DNA of 64,000 bases, taken from NCBI RefSeq assembly GCF_029784155.1, contig NC_073693.1, forward strand, positions 139,861,988 through 139,925,987, read 5' to 3'. This DNA comes from Uranotaenia lowii (lineage: Eukaryota; Arthropoda; Insecta; Diptera; Culicidae). Shown piece after piece: positions 12,401 to 21,654 of this stretch. Each line of letters starts with the position of its first letter. The stretch's first letter is position 1. Below the pieces are notes generated by a model, which worked only from the letters and a program-made list of their open reading frames with translations, was not told where the DNA came from and ran no database searches. Position numbers and translations under genes: made by a program.

Positions 12401-14210
12401 TGTTTGCAGATGATGTGCAAATCTACTTCTGTTCTGAAAAATCTTTGCCGACGAACGTTGTTAGTGACAAAATAAATTATGACTTACGAAATATTGATGA
12501 ATGGTCCCTTTTGAATCTTTTGCCTATCAACCCAATTAAAACCAAAGCATTATTATTTAGTAGATCAAATAGGATGATCGAAGCTCCATAACTATTCTTG
12601 GCAAATTCTGAAATTGCTTTTACAGATCATGCTGAAAATCTTGGCGTTATTTTTGACCGTGAATTGTCATGGAACAGACAGGTTAATAGACAATGTGGCA
12701 AAATCTATGATTCATTGAAAAGGTTGAACCTTACCACAAGACACCTTGACATTGACACAAAGTTAAAACTATTCAAAACCTATATATATCCCTTGTTTAT
12801 ATACGGAGATTTCGCTTATTTAAATTGTTCTGTTAGGACCATGAACAGACTTCGTGTAGCACTGAATTCATGCGTTCGATATGTTTACAACTTGTCGAGG
12901 TTTTCAGGCGTTTCCCATCTCAAAAAAATGCTAATTGGTTGTCCGTTCGATAGTTTTTATAAATATAGATCTTGCGTGGTAATCCGCAGAATACTTACTA
13001 AAGGAGGCCCAGATTATATAAAAAGCTTATTTGTTCCCGTGAGAAACCCAAGAACTATCAATTTTGTTATCCCACCGCATGTGTCTGTTTATTATAACAA
13101 TTCGTTTCTCGTTAGAGGCATCTCGATTTGGAATAATCTTCCTACCCAATTAAAGTCCATAAAAACGATATCAGAGTTCAAGAAAGACATAACAATTTGA
13201 TATAAATAGTTGAGTCGATATGAAAGTCATCAGAAACTTTTTGTAGTAGTTAGGTAGCTGAAATTGAAATCAATAGTATCCCTAAATGTAACAAATTATA
13301 AAGATTTTGTCTTAAGTTACATGAATAAACATATACATATATGTATATACCTAACAAATTTGAACCGTTTTCTAAAGAAGAAAATTACTTCAAACACAGT
13401 GATAAGCTACAGTAAGAAAAAGTTTTTTTTCCAAAATCACTCTCTTTTAAGCGTTAGATTTTGAATCTAAGTTAAAATTCGTTGACTAAATTTTTTATTC
13501 AAACGTATTTTTAATTTTTTCCAGAATTTAAATCTTTCTCGAAGACCTAATTTATTCGCTACAAACGATGAAAACCATGTTTTCACTTAAAACTCCGTTT
13601 GATATTAGACGTTGAGAAAAGGTGTCGAAATCACAAAAGCAAATTTCGTGGAAGTTCCTGTTCTCAATCGTAATTTCTTGAATCCCAGGTAAAACTGAGT
13701 TCGATCAACTAAACATTGTGAGATATTTTGAAATATATCTGTAAACCAGTCAATTATTTTAAAATCAAGTTTATGTCCGATAATTGAACATAACACAGCA
13801 ATTGCTTTTCAATCAAAGTGATGTTTTCGAAAGTAAGTCCAAAGTAGGTCTTGCTACCTTTTTTATCACTCACATAGTCGCGCATCGCCTGCTACGCGAC
13901 ATAAACTTTATCGAGCTGGTGTCACACCACTAGCACATGTTCACGACGATATGTCAAATCTTCAGGTTCTGTTTTGATATCGCATTTTTCAAACAAACCA
14001 CACATCTGACTGCTGGATACAATCAGCCGGCACAGGTGAATTTCACAACATCCCTAAGATCAACCCCAATTTACCTTTCAGAAGCAAACTGCTGGTGCTG
14101 AGAAACCGCCACTGTTGTCCCTGCTGTGCTGTTGACGAGGATGATTTGGCAGCCACCTGGACCAACCGAGCTAGACGAACGGACGTCGTACGAATGTGAC
14201 ATAACACCAT
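3491..14210 (-). CDS. GCSH: Glycine cleavage system H protein, mitochondrial (4 exons)
   Basis: Encodes the lipoyl-carrying H protein, which shuttles the aminomethyl group between the P, T and L proteins in the mitochondrial matrix. Exons on the minus strand: 14210-14075 (start ATG at 14208-14210), 4045-3966, 3893-3698 and 3588-3491 (stop TGA). Phases join exactly to 510 nt, 169 residues. Donors are GTAAAT, GTAAC and GTAAAG; all acceptors end in AG. Exon 1 gives an Arg/Ser-rich N-terminus ([16 protein letters not shown]) typical of a mitochondrial transit peptide. Exon 2 starts the mature domain ([10 protein letters not shown], then [10 protein letters not shown]). Exon 3 carries [11 protein letters not shown] and ESVKAAS, whose lysine is the lipoylation site, then TPGLVNSS. 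Exon 4 gives GWLFKLKV and the C-terminal helix. Length fits the family. Intron 1 is about 10 kb and full of transposons. Everything needed for function appears present. Confidence 0.93.
4046..4904. other. Intron 1 of the H-protein gene, no element recognised
   Basis: Non-coding, AT-rich. Nothing beyond the splice acceptor next to exon 2 (TTTCCAG reading on the minus strand). Confidence 0.5.
4905..5311. mobile_element. AGGTT-ended repeat, copy 1
   Basis: Starts AAGGTTGACAGATTTCCCAG and ends with GTGCTGAAAAAAATCAGTCA followed by TCCTT, an imperfect inverted repeat of its start. It is studded with CCCGGAT/ATCCGGG motifs. A sister copy at 58216-58662 has the same ends and interior, which confirms the boundaries. 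No coding capacity, so it is a non-autonomous DNA transposon of unassigned superfamily. Confidence 0.65.
5710..6143. mobile_element. hAT-like MITE
   Basis: Terminal inverted repeats CAGGGGTGGCAGG and CCTGACACCCCTG bound 434 bases. The CAGGGGTG start is typical of non-autonomous hAT elements. The interior repeats AAATCAGGAC several times near the right end. I could not see a clear 8-bp target duplication, so the superfamily call is tentative. Confidence 0.65.
6247..7072. mobile_element. TA-flanked MITE with dense GCTGGAAA/TTTCCAGC motifs
   Basis: Bounded by TA-CACAGTAAATTTTTGC and GCTGTG-TA. Both subterminal regions are packed with short palindromic words of the type AGCAATTNAAATTGCT and CTGGAAACCAGC, more than a dozen copies within about 200 bases at each end. 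The middle (about 6480-6880) lacks them. No transposase is encoded. The repeated subterminal words could be transposase-binding sites (inference). Confidence 0.75.
7255..7469. mobile_element. TA-flanked MITE, family with the next copy
   Basis: Starts TA-CACTGAGAAAAATATAT and ends TTTTTTCAGTG-TA. It shares internal wording with the element at 7577-7790, notably TTTCTAACAAAAACTTTTT near the right end and a CAAAAACTG/TTAAAAAC section near the left, so these are two diverged members of one family. Confidence 0.75.
7577..7790. mobile_element. TA-flanked MITE, second copy in the same orientation
   Basis: Starts TA-CACTGAAAAAAAATGC and ends TTTTGGTG-TA. Same length class (about 214 bases) and same internal order as the element at 7255-7469, and inserted about 110 bases from it. 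Confidence 0.7.
7934..8006 (-). tRNA. tRNA-like sequence, probably a tRNA pseudogene or SINE head
   Basis: On the minus strand the 73 bases have a polymerase III A box (TGGTGTAATTGG) and B box (GGTTCAAATCC) at tRNA spacing. The acceptor arms ATTACCG and CGGTGAG pair at six of seven positions. The anticodon stem CCGCT/AGCGA pairs at four of five and the T stem has a mismatch. The loop reads GTACTAA, giving a nominal ACT anticodon (AGT, Ser), which is unusual for a eukaryotic nuclear tRNA. Imperfect stems and the odd anticodon argue against a functional gene. Confidence 0.55.
8007..8717. other. Non-coding interval
   Basis: No supported feature. It may contain the body of a SINE headed by the tRNA-like sequence, but no boundary or second copy was seen. 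Confidence 0.35.
8718..9406. repeat. Foldback element with about 75-base inverted arms
   Basis: The left arm (from GGATTCTTGACCCGGCTC, through GTTGGGAATTCAACGATTTG) returns inverted at about 9310-9395 (reverse complement GGATTCTGAACCTCGCTC, then GTTGGGAATTCGACGATTTG). The interior is about 550 bases and includes a 63-codon frame at 9109-9300 that I do not recognise and would not call a gene. Probably a non-autonomous DNA transposon. Confidence 0.6.
9495..9836. mobile_element. TA-flanked MITE with long terminal repeats, nested in a hairpin arm
   Basis: Flanked by TA on both sides. The termini GTGTCTTCAAGACAAATGAC and its partner (reverse complement GTGTCTTCGAGACAAATGAC) continue into ACATTATAAGGGCAA, an inverted repeat of about 37 bases. 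The opposite arm of the surrounding palindrome (near 10783) lacks this insert, so it landed after the palindrome formed. Confidence 0.8.
9999..10463 (+). pseudogene. N-terminal fragment of an ITmD37E-like transposase
   Basis: The frame starts with the ATG shared by the related copies ([18 protein letters not shown]) and has the paired helix-turn-helix DNA-binding region: [20 protein letters not shown], a basic RRSGT linker, then [16 protein letters not shown] and [17 protein letters not shown]. After about residue 92 the frame shifts, and a neighbouring frame continues the family sequence ([21 protein letters not shown], 10290-10370). It is then cut at about 10400 by an extra copy of the terminal repeat. 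No catalytic domain follows. It sits on the stem and loop of the 9.4-10.9 kb hairpin. Confidence 0.8.
10563..10580. repeat. CTCGTA microsatellite
   Basis: Three CTCGTA hexamers directly at the loop-side edge of the right hairpin arm. Confidence 0.6.
11314..13200 (+). pseudogene. 5'-truncated non-LTR retrotransposon, reverse transcriptase region
   Basis: Successive frames give one non-LTR polyprotein segment. 11314-11916 is the linker upstream of the polymerase ([20 protein letters not shown], then [14 protein letters not shown]). After a frameshift near 11880 follow [14 protein letters not shown] and the fingers. 12074-12382 contains [14 protein letters not shown] (catalytic Asp) and [15 protein letters not shown]. 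Another shift near 12350 leads to [11 protein letters not shown] (YADD-equivalent box, 12400). 12598-13200 is the thumb and C-terminal domain. No endonuclease or ORF1 precedes it, so it is 5'-truncated, as is usual for such elements. The motif set fits the Jockey/CR1-type group; the exact clade cannot be decided by eye. It lies in intron 1 of the H-protein gene, in antisense orientation. Confidence 0.85.
13201..14074. other. Rest of H-protein intron 1
   Basis: The first part may be 3' untranslated sequence of the non-LTR element (with an ATATAC-rich stretch at 13330-13352). No further gene seen. Confidence 0.4.
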
Positions 14211-15637
14211 CTTTTTTCCTGTGTTTATGTTCTGCAGACAGCACGAGAGAAACGAACCAAACCAAACCGAGCCAGCCGAGTATTTGCACGCTACTAACGC
14301 GCCAATCTCTGGCTGAACCTCGTATAAGACCCCATTTTCTCCGTGTTTCATTTCTGTTTTGGTATTCTAGGGCCAGTACCCTTTTCTTGGGCCTATCGCG
14401 TGATTCATACCATCATTCCTGAATATAAAAAAAAAACTCATTGCATGCTTGATTTATTTACTCAAGGCAGTTTTTCTCCTTAACTAAAATTGTTTATCTT
14501 TATTAACATTTTAATATTTTAATATTAACTTACAGTGTAGGAACATACAACACAAAAGTAAGTATTTCTCAGATCATTTGTAGACGCAAGCAAGGCAGTA
14601 AACCCTGCTCTGATCCTCTGGCTTGCTATCAGCAGCTTCAATTGATTTGCGTTTTGTTTTGGTGTTGAACGAAAAAAAAACAAATTAAAACAACAATCAA
14701 AACTTTTGAACCTCTGCCTAGCAGCGCCGCTGCCAGCCGTTTAAAATAAAGTTACATTTTATTCTGCGATGGTCGATCAATTGATAAGGGTCGAGTAGCT
14801 TTAGCTTGCGGGTAGTAAATTTCGTGGCTAATTTCCGTTCCTTTCAACACTACGCATTTGAAAAGGATTGAACGGGACTTCTGAATGTTGATCATTATAA
14901 ACGTAATTTTCAGAGATTCAACATTCCAAATAACCTAATAGTTTTGAACCGAAATTCAGAGTTTAGATGCTGTAAATGGCACCCGTTCAGTATTCAAATC
15001 TTAAATTCCATGTGTTTTATAATTTACGTTAAATCCATAATTCATTCAGAAAACTTAACCCTCAGAATTCTTTATTATAGTTTGCTAAAAAATTCACAGA
15101 AGCTTAGTTTTAAAATTACATACAAATTGAGATCTTATAAAAGCTTGATAGATGAGGAAAATTCTCGATAATTAAAAAAAAAATGCGTAACCACAGGAGC
15201 TAAGGAACTAAACTTTCAATACTTTGTAGCTTTAGGCACAGAGAATTATCTGTGCTTTAGGTTCTAAAAATATATTTTAAAACTGACCATTGCTATATTT
15301 TTATATAATTTTGGATAAAATTATACCACAAATAACTAAACAAGTTAATAATTTATATAAAAAGTAAATTTTGTGCATATTTTTCAAATTGTTATCGTTG
15401 TTTCGTTTCTCCTGCCTATCATATAAAAAACCAATCCAGAATTGTGGTAATTCTTTGACTTAACTGACAACCATTTTTAGATTGCCTAATCACAGGGACC
15501 GAGGATTTCTAAGACTGCAAGGCAACAAGATAATTTTTCGAAACATAGGTCCATTTTCAGTATTTTAATGTTTTAGAGCTTATCTTAGCTGAAGCTTTTG
15601 TAAGCTACTTTTCAACAGTTTTGATTAGTATGGATTG
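14211..15637. other. Region upstream of the H-protein start codon
   Basis: Should contain the 5' untranslated region and promoter on the minus strand. I could not place a TATA box or start site with confidence. A 75-codon frame at 14944-15171 is AT-rich and unrecognised. No gene called. Confidence 0.4.
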
Positions 15638-16375
15638 TTAAGGGGGGGGGGTAGGGTCTAACGGGTATAAAAAAACACTATTTTCACGATTTTTTTCTAG
15701 AGCTATCGTTCAAACAAATGTATTCAAATTGTTTGCATTATACAAAGCATTGTTAAAAGAACATTTAGTAATTTTTTCGTAGAAAAATATTGAAAAATGA
15801 GCCGGTGACGAAGCATTTTCGAGGATGCCTTTTAAAAAACAGGATTTGCGGTGGACACTCTATCTCAGCACAGAATCATCTGAAGTCAAAAAATCAGAGC
15901 AAAATATTTTTAATAGATGTTTTTCTGGACCCCAACGTTTTTATTTAACTTAAAAATATTTTTATGAAATTTTTGTGGCTGTTTGAAGCAAAAACTACGA
16001 TTTTTTACTTAAAAATCCGCCATTTTTCACCTCTAAAATCTCCCCAAAGTAAAAAAATCAAAAAAGAAAAACGTTGGGGTCTGGTATTTTATATGTAGAA
16101 AATATGTTCCAAATTTGAAAAGAATCGGATAAGTAGTTTTCAAATGACGATGTCCACGGACTTTAAAAATGTGCTTTCGAGAAAAACGCGTTTGAAGTTT
16201 CTGCTCTTGCTTTTTGCAGTATTAGATAGGAGGAGATAAAGGCCCATAACTTCTACAGTTTTGCTTCAATTGACTTGAAAATTTGACACAACATTCTTGA
16301 AATGTTTTACAATAAAAAAATAAAAAAATAAAAAAATCGATTTTTTGAAAGTGTTAGACCCTACCCCCCCCTTAA
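15638..16375. mobile_element. TTAA-flanked G-run MITE, copy A
   Basis: Starts TTAA, then a run of ten G, then TAGGGTCTAAC, and ends with GTTAGACCCTACC, a C run and TTAA. The TTAA duplication indicates piggyBac-type insertion. About 738 bases, no transposase. Copy B at 16575-17320 is the same element in reverse orientation, with few differences. Confidence 0.88.
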
Positions 16376-16574
16376 ATAAACATTAGACTAGTTCGCTTTT
16401 CGGCGTTTTTTACTGAGCACAACGCCACTTACAGGGTTTGATCCTCATTCATTTTCAAGTACTCTGGCCAAATTTGAGCTCATTTGAGTAAGTTTCCAGC
16501 ATGCGCTAGGGGTTTTATTGAAAAAAGTCAATTTTTCTGGAAAATTTTCGTAGATGTGTTCTAGCAAGCTGTTG

Positions 16575-17320
16575 TTAAGGGGGGGGGGGGGGGTAGGGTC
16601 TAACACTTTCAAAAAATCGATTTTTTTATTTTTTTATTTTCTTATTGTAAAACATTTCAAGAATGTTGTGTCAAATTTTCAAGTCAATTGAAGCAAAACT
16701 GTAGAAGTTATAGGCCTTTATCTCCTCCTATCTAATACTGCAAGAAAGCAAGAGCAGAAACTTCAAACGCGTTTTTCTTGAAAGCACATTTTTAAAGTCC
16801 GTGGACATCGTCATTTGAAAACTACTTATCCGATTCTTTTCAAATTTGGAACATATTTTCTACATACAAAATACCAGACCCCAACGTTTTTCTTTTTTGA
16901 TTTTTTTTACTTTGGGGAGATTTTAGAGGTGAAAAATGGCGGATTTGTATGTGAAAAATCGTAGTTTTTCTTCAAACAGCCACAAAAAATTTCATAAAAA
17001 TATTTTTAATTTAAATAAAAACGTTGGGGTCCAGAAAAACATCTATTAAAAATATTTTGCTCTGATTTTTTGACTTCAGATGATTCTGTGCTGAGATACA
17101 GTGTCCACCGCAAATCCTGTTTTCTAAAAGGCATCCTCGAAAATGCTCCGTCACCGGCTCATTTTTCAATATTTTTATACGAAAAAAATACTAAATGTTC
17201 TTTTAACAATGCTTTTTATAATGCAAAAAATTTGAATACATTTGTTTGAACGATAGCTCTAGAAAAAAATAGTGAAAATGGTGTTTTTTTATACCCGTTA
17301 GACCCTACCCCCCCCCTTAA
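16575..17320. mobile_element. TTAA-flanked G-run MITE, copy B (inverted)
   Basis: Starts TTAA with a run of about 15 G, then TAGGGTCTAACACTTTC, and ends GTTAGACCCTACC, a C run and TTAA. It is the reverse complement of copy A along its whole length. The 199 bases between the copies are unique, so these are two complete, separately bounded insertions. Confidence 0.88.
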
Positions 17321-18040
17321 TATAAAATCATGGTTTTATAGTGCACGGTGATTGGTATGACAAGCATCTGTATGGACCTGTTTTAGATAATTGACTAAAT
17401 CAAACCGAAAAAATTTAAAAATTCATAAACCACCAACTTATACCGAAAATTTACTTACAAGTTGAGAGCTTAAAATCAGCAGTAATTAGAAAAAAATATT
17501 TTCGATATAAACTTTTCATCAAAGATAGCCTTATTTATATCCTTTAATTTGATGTATTACACTTAATTGTCGCAACAGTGCTAGCAAAGTTATTCAAATA
17601 TCTATGCAACAAATTTGATTTGATAAAAGATTTTTCATTCAAGTTTTCTTCACACTTACTTGTATACAAGTCTCCCCGCTTGCGCGCGCTTTTATAGAGT
17701 AGTAGTAAGTAGGCAATCATTTGAGATGCCACGTTTTGCAGGTTGCATAATGTTAAAATTTGAATGGAGACAACATTATGATTCAAGGAATGTTATATGA
17801 ATGTTTGAATAATTGAAGAAAGAAGTGAGGAAAAACGTTAAAAACGGTTAAATTTCAACCATATTGCGTAAGAAAAACAGTTGCCATCTTTGGACGCGCC
17901 GGTAACCATTGTTTGTTTTTAACTGCTGTGCGGCGAATAGACTGAACATTTAAGTGAATTTGCTCGTATCAGTAGATTAATCCGATTAAATAGCTTGTAA
18001 GTATCTGCTAGTCTTAAAAAAAAAATGGTAAAATTACTTT
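17321..18040. other. Non-coding interval
   Basis: No gene or repeat boundary seen. An 80-codon minus-strand frame at 17544-17786 is unrecognised. Confidence 0.35.
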
Positions 18041-18289
18041 ACTGCCGCTGCCGGCAAGTCTGTCCCATATGCAAAAACAACGAACCGAGAAAAACGGCTT
18101 TAAAGATTTTTAAAAACTTTCGTGGATTTCTCGGTTGAAACTTTACCTTTTCTATTTCTTTCTTCACGGATATTAAGATAATTGTTGTAGAATTTAGTCC
18201 AATGTATTTTTGCTTTGGAAGTTGCTGATGCAGAGGAGGAAATAATGATGGGACAGCCTTGCGAGTATATTCCGCATGCGTATTAACAC

Positions 18290-19699
18290 TACACTGAACA
18301 AAATCGGGCTATAAGGTTTATTGGGAATTTTAGTATTTTTGCACTAAAGGAAAATCCAATACTTTTTACGAATGCACGGTCGAAATAGGGGTGATAAATT
18401 TTATAGGAAATTTCAATAAATTTTAAAGTGCGCCATGATGATATAATTTACTATAAAAAGAAGTAAAATTAACAGTACATAGATGTAATAAAAATGTCGT
18501 AGTTCAATTTATTCTTAAATTTAAGTTTGTTTTTTCATTGCAGCGTAAATAAATGACATCATTGAGATTCATTATACAAATTTTATTGATAGAAGATTAA
18601 TCCCGTCTAAAAAAAAAATACATCCATCTCTGGTCTCTGTTTTCCGAATTTTCCGTTAAAATCAATTGAACATGTAATTTGGAGCATTTTCTGGATTCGG
18701 TTTTTGTTCTCAGCCGTTCTGTTGAAGTATGAGGATTCATCTCGCCATCTCATAATCCGTTTTTATTCATCATCTGAAATCGACAATAATTGTAATATCA
18801 CCACTACTCGTTGAAAATGCATGTATGTTAATTTTCAAAACTTACCGATTAAAAGCTTTCTGTATTCGCGAAGGTACAGGTCCGGAAGGTCTTCTGGTCC
18901 GGGTTACTCCAGTGTCAGAAAGGATATCAATCAAAGAGCCAAATCTCGCTGGGAGTTGAATGAAGGAACTCCAGTATTGAACTTCTTTTAGTTGTAGCTT
19001 AATTATTCTCCTTATGCTGATGTTGTATGATGAACATTTTGATCTTCCAGCTGATCAAAATTTTGCACCCACAAGTAACTCTGGCCAGATGTCAAATTTA
19101 AATTGTTATGATCCTTCCGTTTAATTCAGATGAAAGCTGGAAAAAATAAATTCAATAAAAACGATATTTTAAATTTAATTGAAAGGTTATGATTACTTAC
19201 ATACTCAAAACATTTTGGATTAATTTTTTTCTCCCTAGTTTGATTCTTCGCCGCTTAAGGATTTTTTTTTTGATTCCGCACTGTGGAGTCTTAGAACGGC
19301 CCGTTCTCATGGCTCATTCTAGACTGATTCTGTTGACACGCACGCACCAATCTGATGCACAAACTAATTATCTTAGAAACACACATTTCCGTTCTATTTT
19401 GTTGCATTTTATGTTTACCAGCAGGACTTAATTCCTCCAAGTCAAAACAAGTACCGAAACTTAACGAACAAAGGTACTGGATTTTCCTATACATTTCAAA
19501 AAGCGCTACAAGCTTATAAGATTCATTGAATTTTCTAGTACTTTTTACTGGGTACTGTCGGATATCTACAAACTTGTAAAAAGTATTGGGTTTAGTAATA
19601 TTTTTTACTGAATATACCATTAGTATCTATCAAACAGTAAAATCATAAAAATTATTAAAATGGAACTATACATTTTATAGTCCGATTTGGTTCAGTGTA
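18290..19699. mobile_element. TA-flanked element nested in the composite
   Basis: TA-CACTGAACAAAATCGGGC on the left and, read inverted, CACTGAACCAAATCGGAC on the right, each followed by TATAA. Length about 1.41 kb. The frames inside (80-109 codons) overlap on both strands and look like nothing known. Same TIR class as the other CAC-G/TA elements here. Confidence 0.75.
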
Positions 19700-19728
19700 G
19701 AAGGACCGGCAAATTGAATATACCTATT

Positions 19729-21654
19729 CGGACCGTGACCAGTCAAAATGACTGGTAAAGGGGAAATTCTTTATATCACAATATTTTTAACTTTTTTCTT
19801 TTGACATTATTTTGTTATTTATTCGATATCATTTTTGTTATAAAATGGAAATATTTTTTCACCATGGGTGCACGGAATCACCTCACTTTGGCATAGTTGA
19901 CGAATGCGTGTATGTCATAACATAAATATATCACATAATTTTCAAAAAATTAAAACACATTATCAATCTAATTATAAAATCATGTTAGATGGCTATGAGT
20001 ATTGACCATGGGTGCACGGTTTCACTTCAATTTTGTTTTAGTAGATATTTTCTAGCATCCATCACTCTGAAATTTTTCAACACGTTTCCTATATATTATA
20101 CCTGATATTGTAGGTTTTGAAGCATATTTTATCTATAAGCAAATCAATTTACCATGGGTGCACGGATTCACCGCCATTTATTTAAAATCAATTTTTTGCA
20201 TGTTAAATGTAAAGAATCAAGACTTTTATAGATTCAAATGAAAACTGTGTTATAGACATGAATTTTCACTATGGGTGCACGGATTCACCGCGTTTTAATC
20301 AAATATTGGACTTTTTGCAAATTTAAAAAAATAATTTTTACAAATCTTAACTAAACCAAAGTCGAAACCATGTCTTTCATGTTGAGATATAATCATTTAA
20401 ATAACGATTTTTATTTTAAGTTCCGTTTTTTTTTCATTTCTGGAAAAGAAATATTTCAAAAATATCTTGAAATAATAAATTTATTTATTTATTACTAAAA
20501 AAAGGTTTTCGCAATCGTATATTTATCTGATAAGATCTGATCAACATCCAAGAAATTGGAAAAACGGTTACCATGGACCGAGTGAATTTGAGAATTATAT
20601 GCATCAAGTTATGTCGTGTGACGGAAAACAGTGAAAATGAAAATAATGAATCAACATTGTCAAATGTACACGATTGACCAATATTGCATTTCAAATACCT
20701 ATCATATCTAACTCAAAAATATTTTGTGTTCTGAAGCAAGTTGAAAACTATTTATTTCTATATAATTTTCAACGGTGAATTAACAGCCATCCCGTGCACC
20801 CATGTTGAAATATCTTAGCGCCGATGTGGTCTATCAGATAAGCTTGCGCGAGTCTGGTCTAGGTATGCCAGGCGTACTGGGTTCGATTCCCCGTATCGAC
20901 AAGAAAACTCTTGGGTTCAAATCCCATAAGTTGCGACAGATAAGATGTGTTTCCTCTTATAATAAAAATGTTCAATCAGTTGCCAACTGGCCAGGTATAT
21001 ACACGAGTGCCGGAATACCTATAAGCGAACTTGCATTAGAAATTTGTCGAACCTAATAATCTAAGAATGCATGTGAATACATACTTGGGCAGAAACTGCG
21101 GTGAATCCGTGCACCCATGGTGGATAACCAACATATAAAAAATATTCCGTGCACTCATGTTGAAATATCATTTAAATTATTCAGTTTAATAGCTGTTGTC
21201 TTCAAATTTGAATAAATGAGCACACAATTCATAATTATTTTACTCATTCTGGTTTAGTATAAAACATATTTATCACCTAAAACTACTCGATTGCTCGAAA
21301 GTACATGTATTCAATCTAACATAACTTTTACAAATCTTGATGAAGTTTCGCCAAATTTGGACAGAAAGTTTGATTAAAGTTGGGCAACAAAACAGACCAA
21401 AAAAATTGGGAGTTGAGTGCTTCAAGCGCCACATAGCGGTCAATCCGAGAACTTTTTCTACAAATTTTCATGACTTTGCATCGAAAATCAATAATTTCAT
21501 AACGAATGACACACTTCTGCCCACCATAAATCAGCTAGGGCTCATTGTCTTGAATGTAGATTGCAAATGAAACCAAAAGCAAGCGAAAAATTTTTATCTA
21601 GTTTGAGTTATAGGGTTGTGAATTTTACCAGTCATTTTGACTGGTCACGGTCCG
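19729..21654. mobile_element. Element with GGACCGTGACCAGTC ends and repeated GGGTGCACGG words
   Basis: The termini are exact inverted repeats of about 31 bases, beginning CGGACCGTGACCAGTCAAAA and including the self-complementary ACCAGTCAAAATGACTGGT. The left half carries four direct copies of CATGGGTGCACGG (about 19864, 20008, 20155, and 20271 as TATGGGTG) followed by a TTCACC variant. The right half carries three inverted copies (about 20791, 21108, 21147). Another ACCAGTCATTTTGACTGGT lies just outside at 21808. No transposase seen. Confidence 0.72.
20820..20900 (+). tRNA. tRNA-like sequence with long variable arm, pseudogene
   Basis: The acceptor arms GCCGATG and TATCGAC pair at six of seven positions. 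The T arm holds a canonical B box (GGTTCGATTCC), and an A-box-like TGGTCTATCAG follows the acceptor stem. The 81-base length with extra bases before the T arm suggests a class II (Leu/Ser type) ancestor. It lies inside the 19.7-21.7 kb transposon, so it is probably a SINE head or captured tRNA. Confidence 0.5.

Noticed and set aside
14071..14422. Overlapping ORFs on both strands at 14.0-14.4 kb
   Set aside because: Only the minus-strand frame starting at 14210 joins in phase with the H-protein exons; the 98-codon plus-strand and 72-codon minus-strand frames are shadows of that exon.
19189..19620. 80- and 109-codon ORFs on opposite strands within the nested TA element
   Set aside because: They overlap antisense, have no catalytic motif and no recognisable domain.
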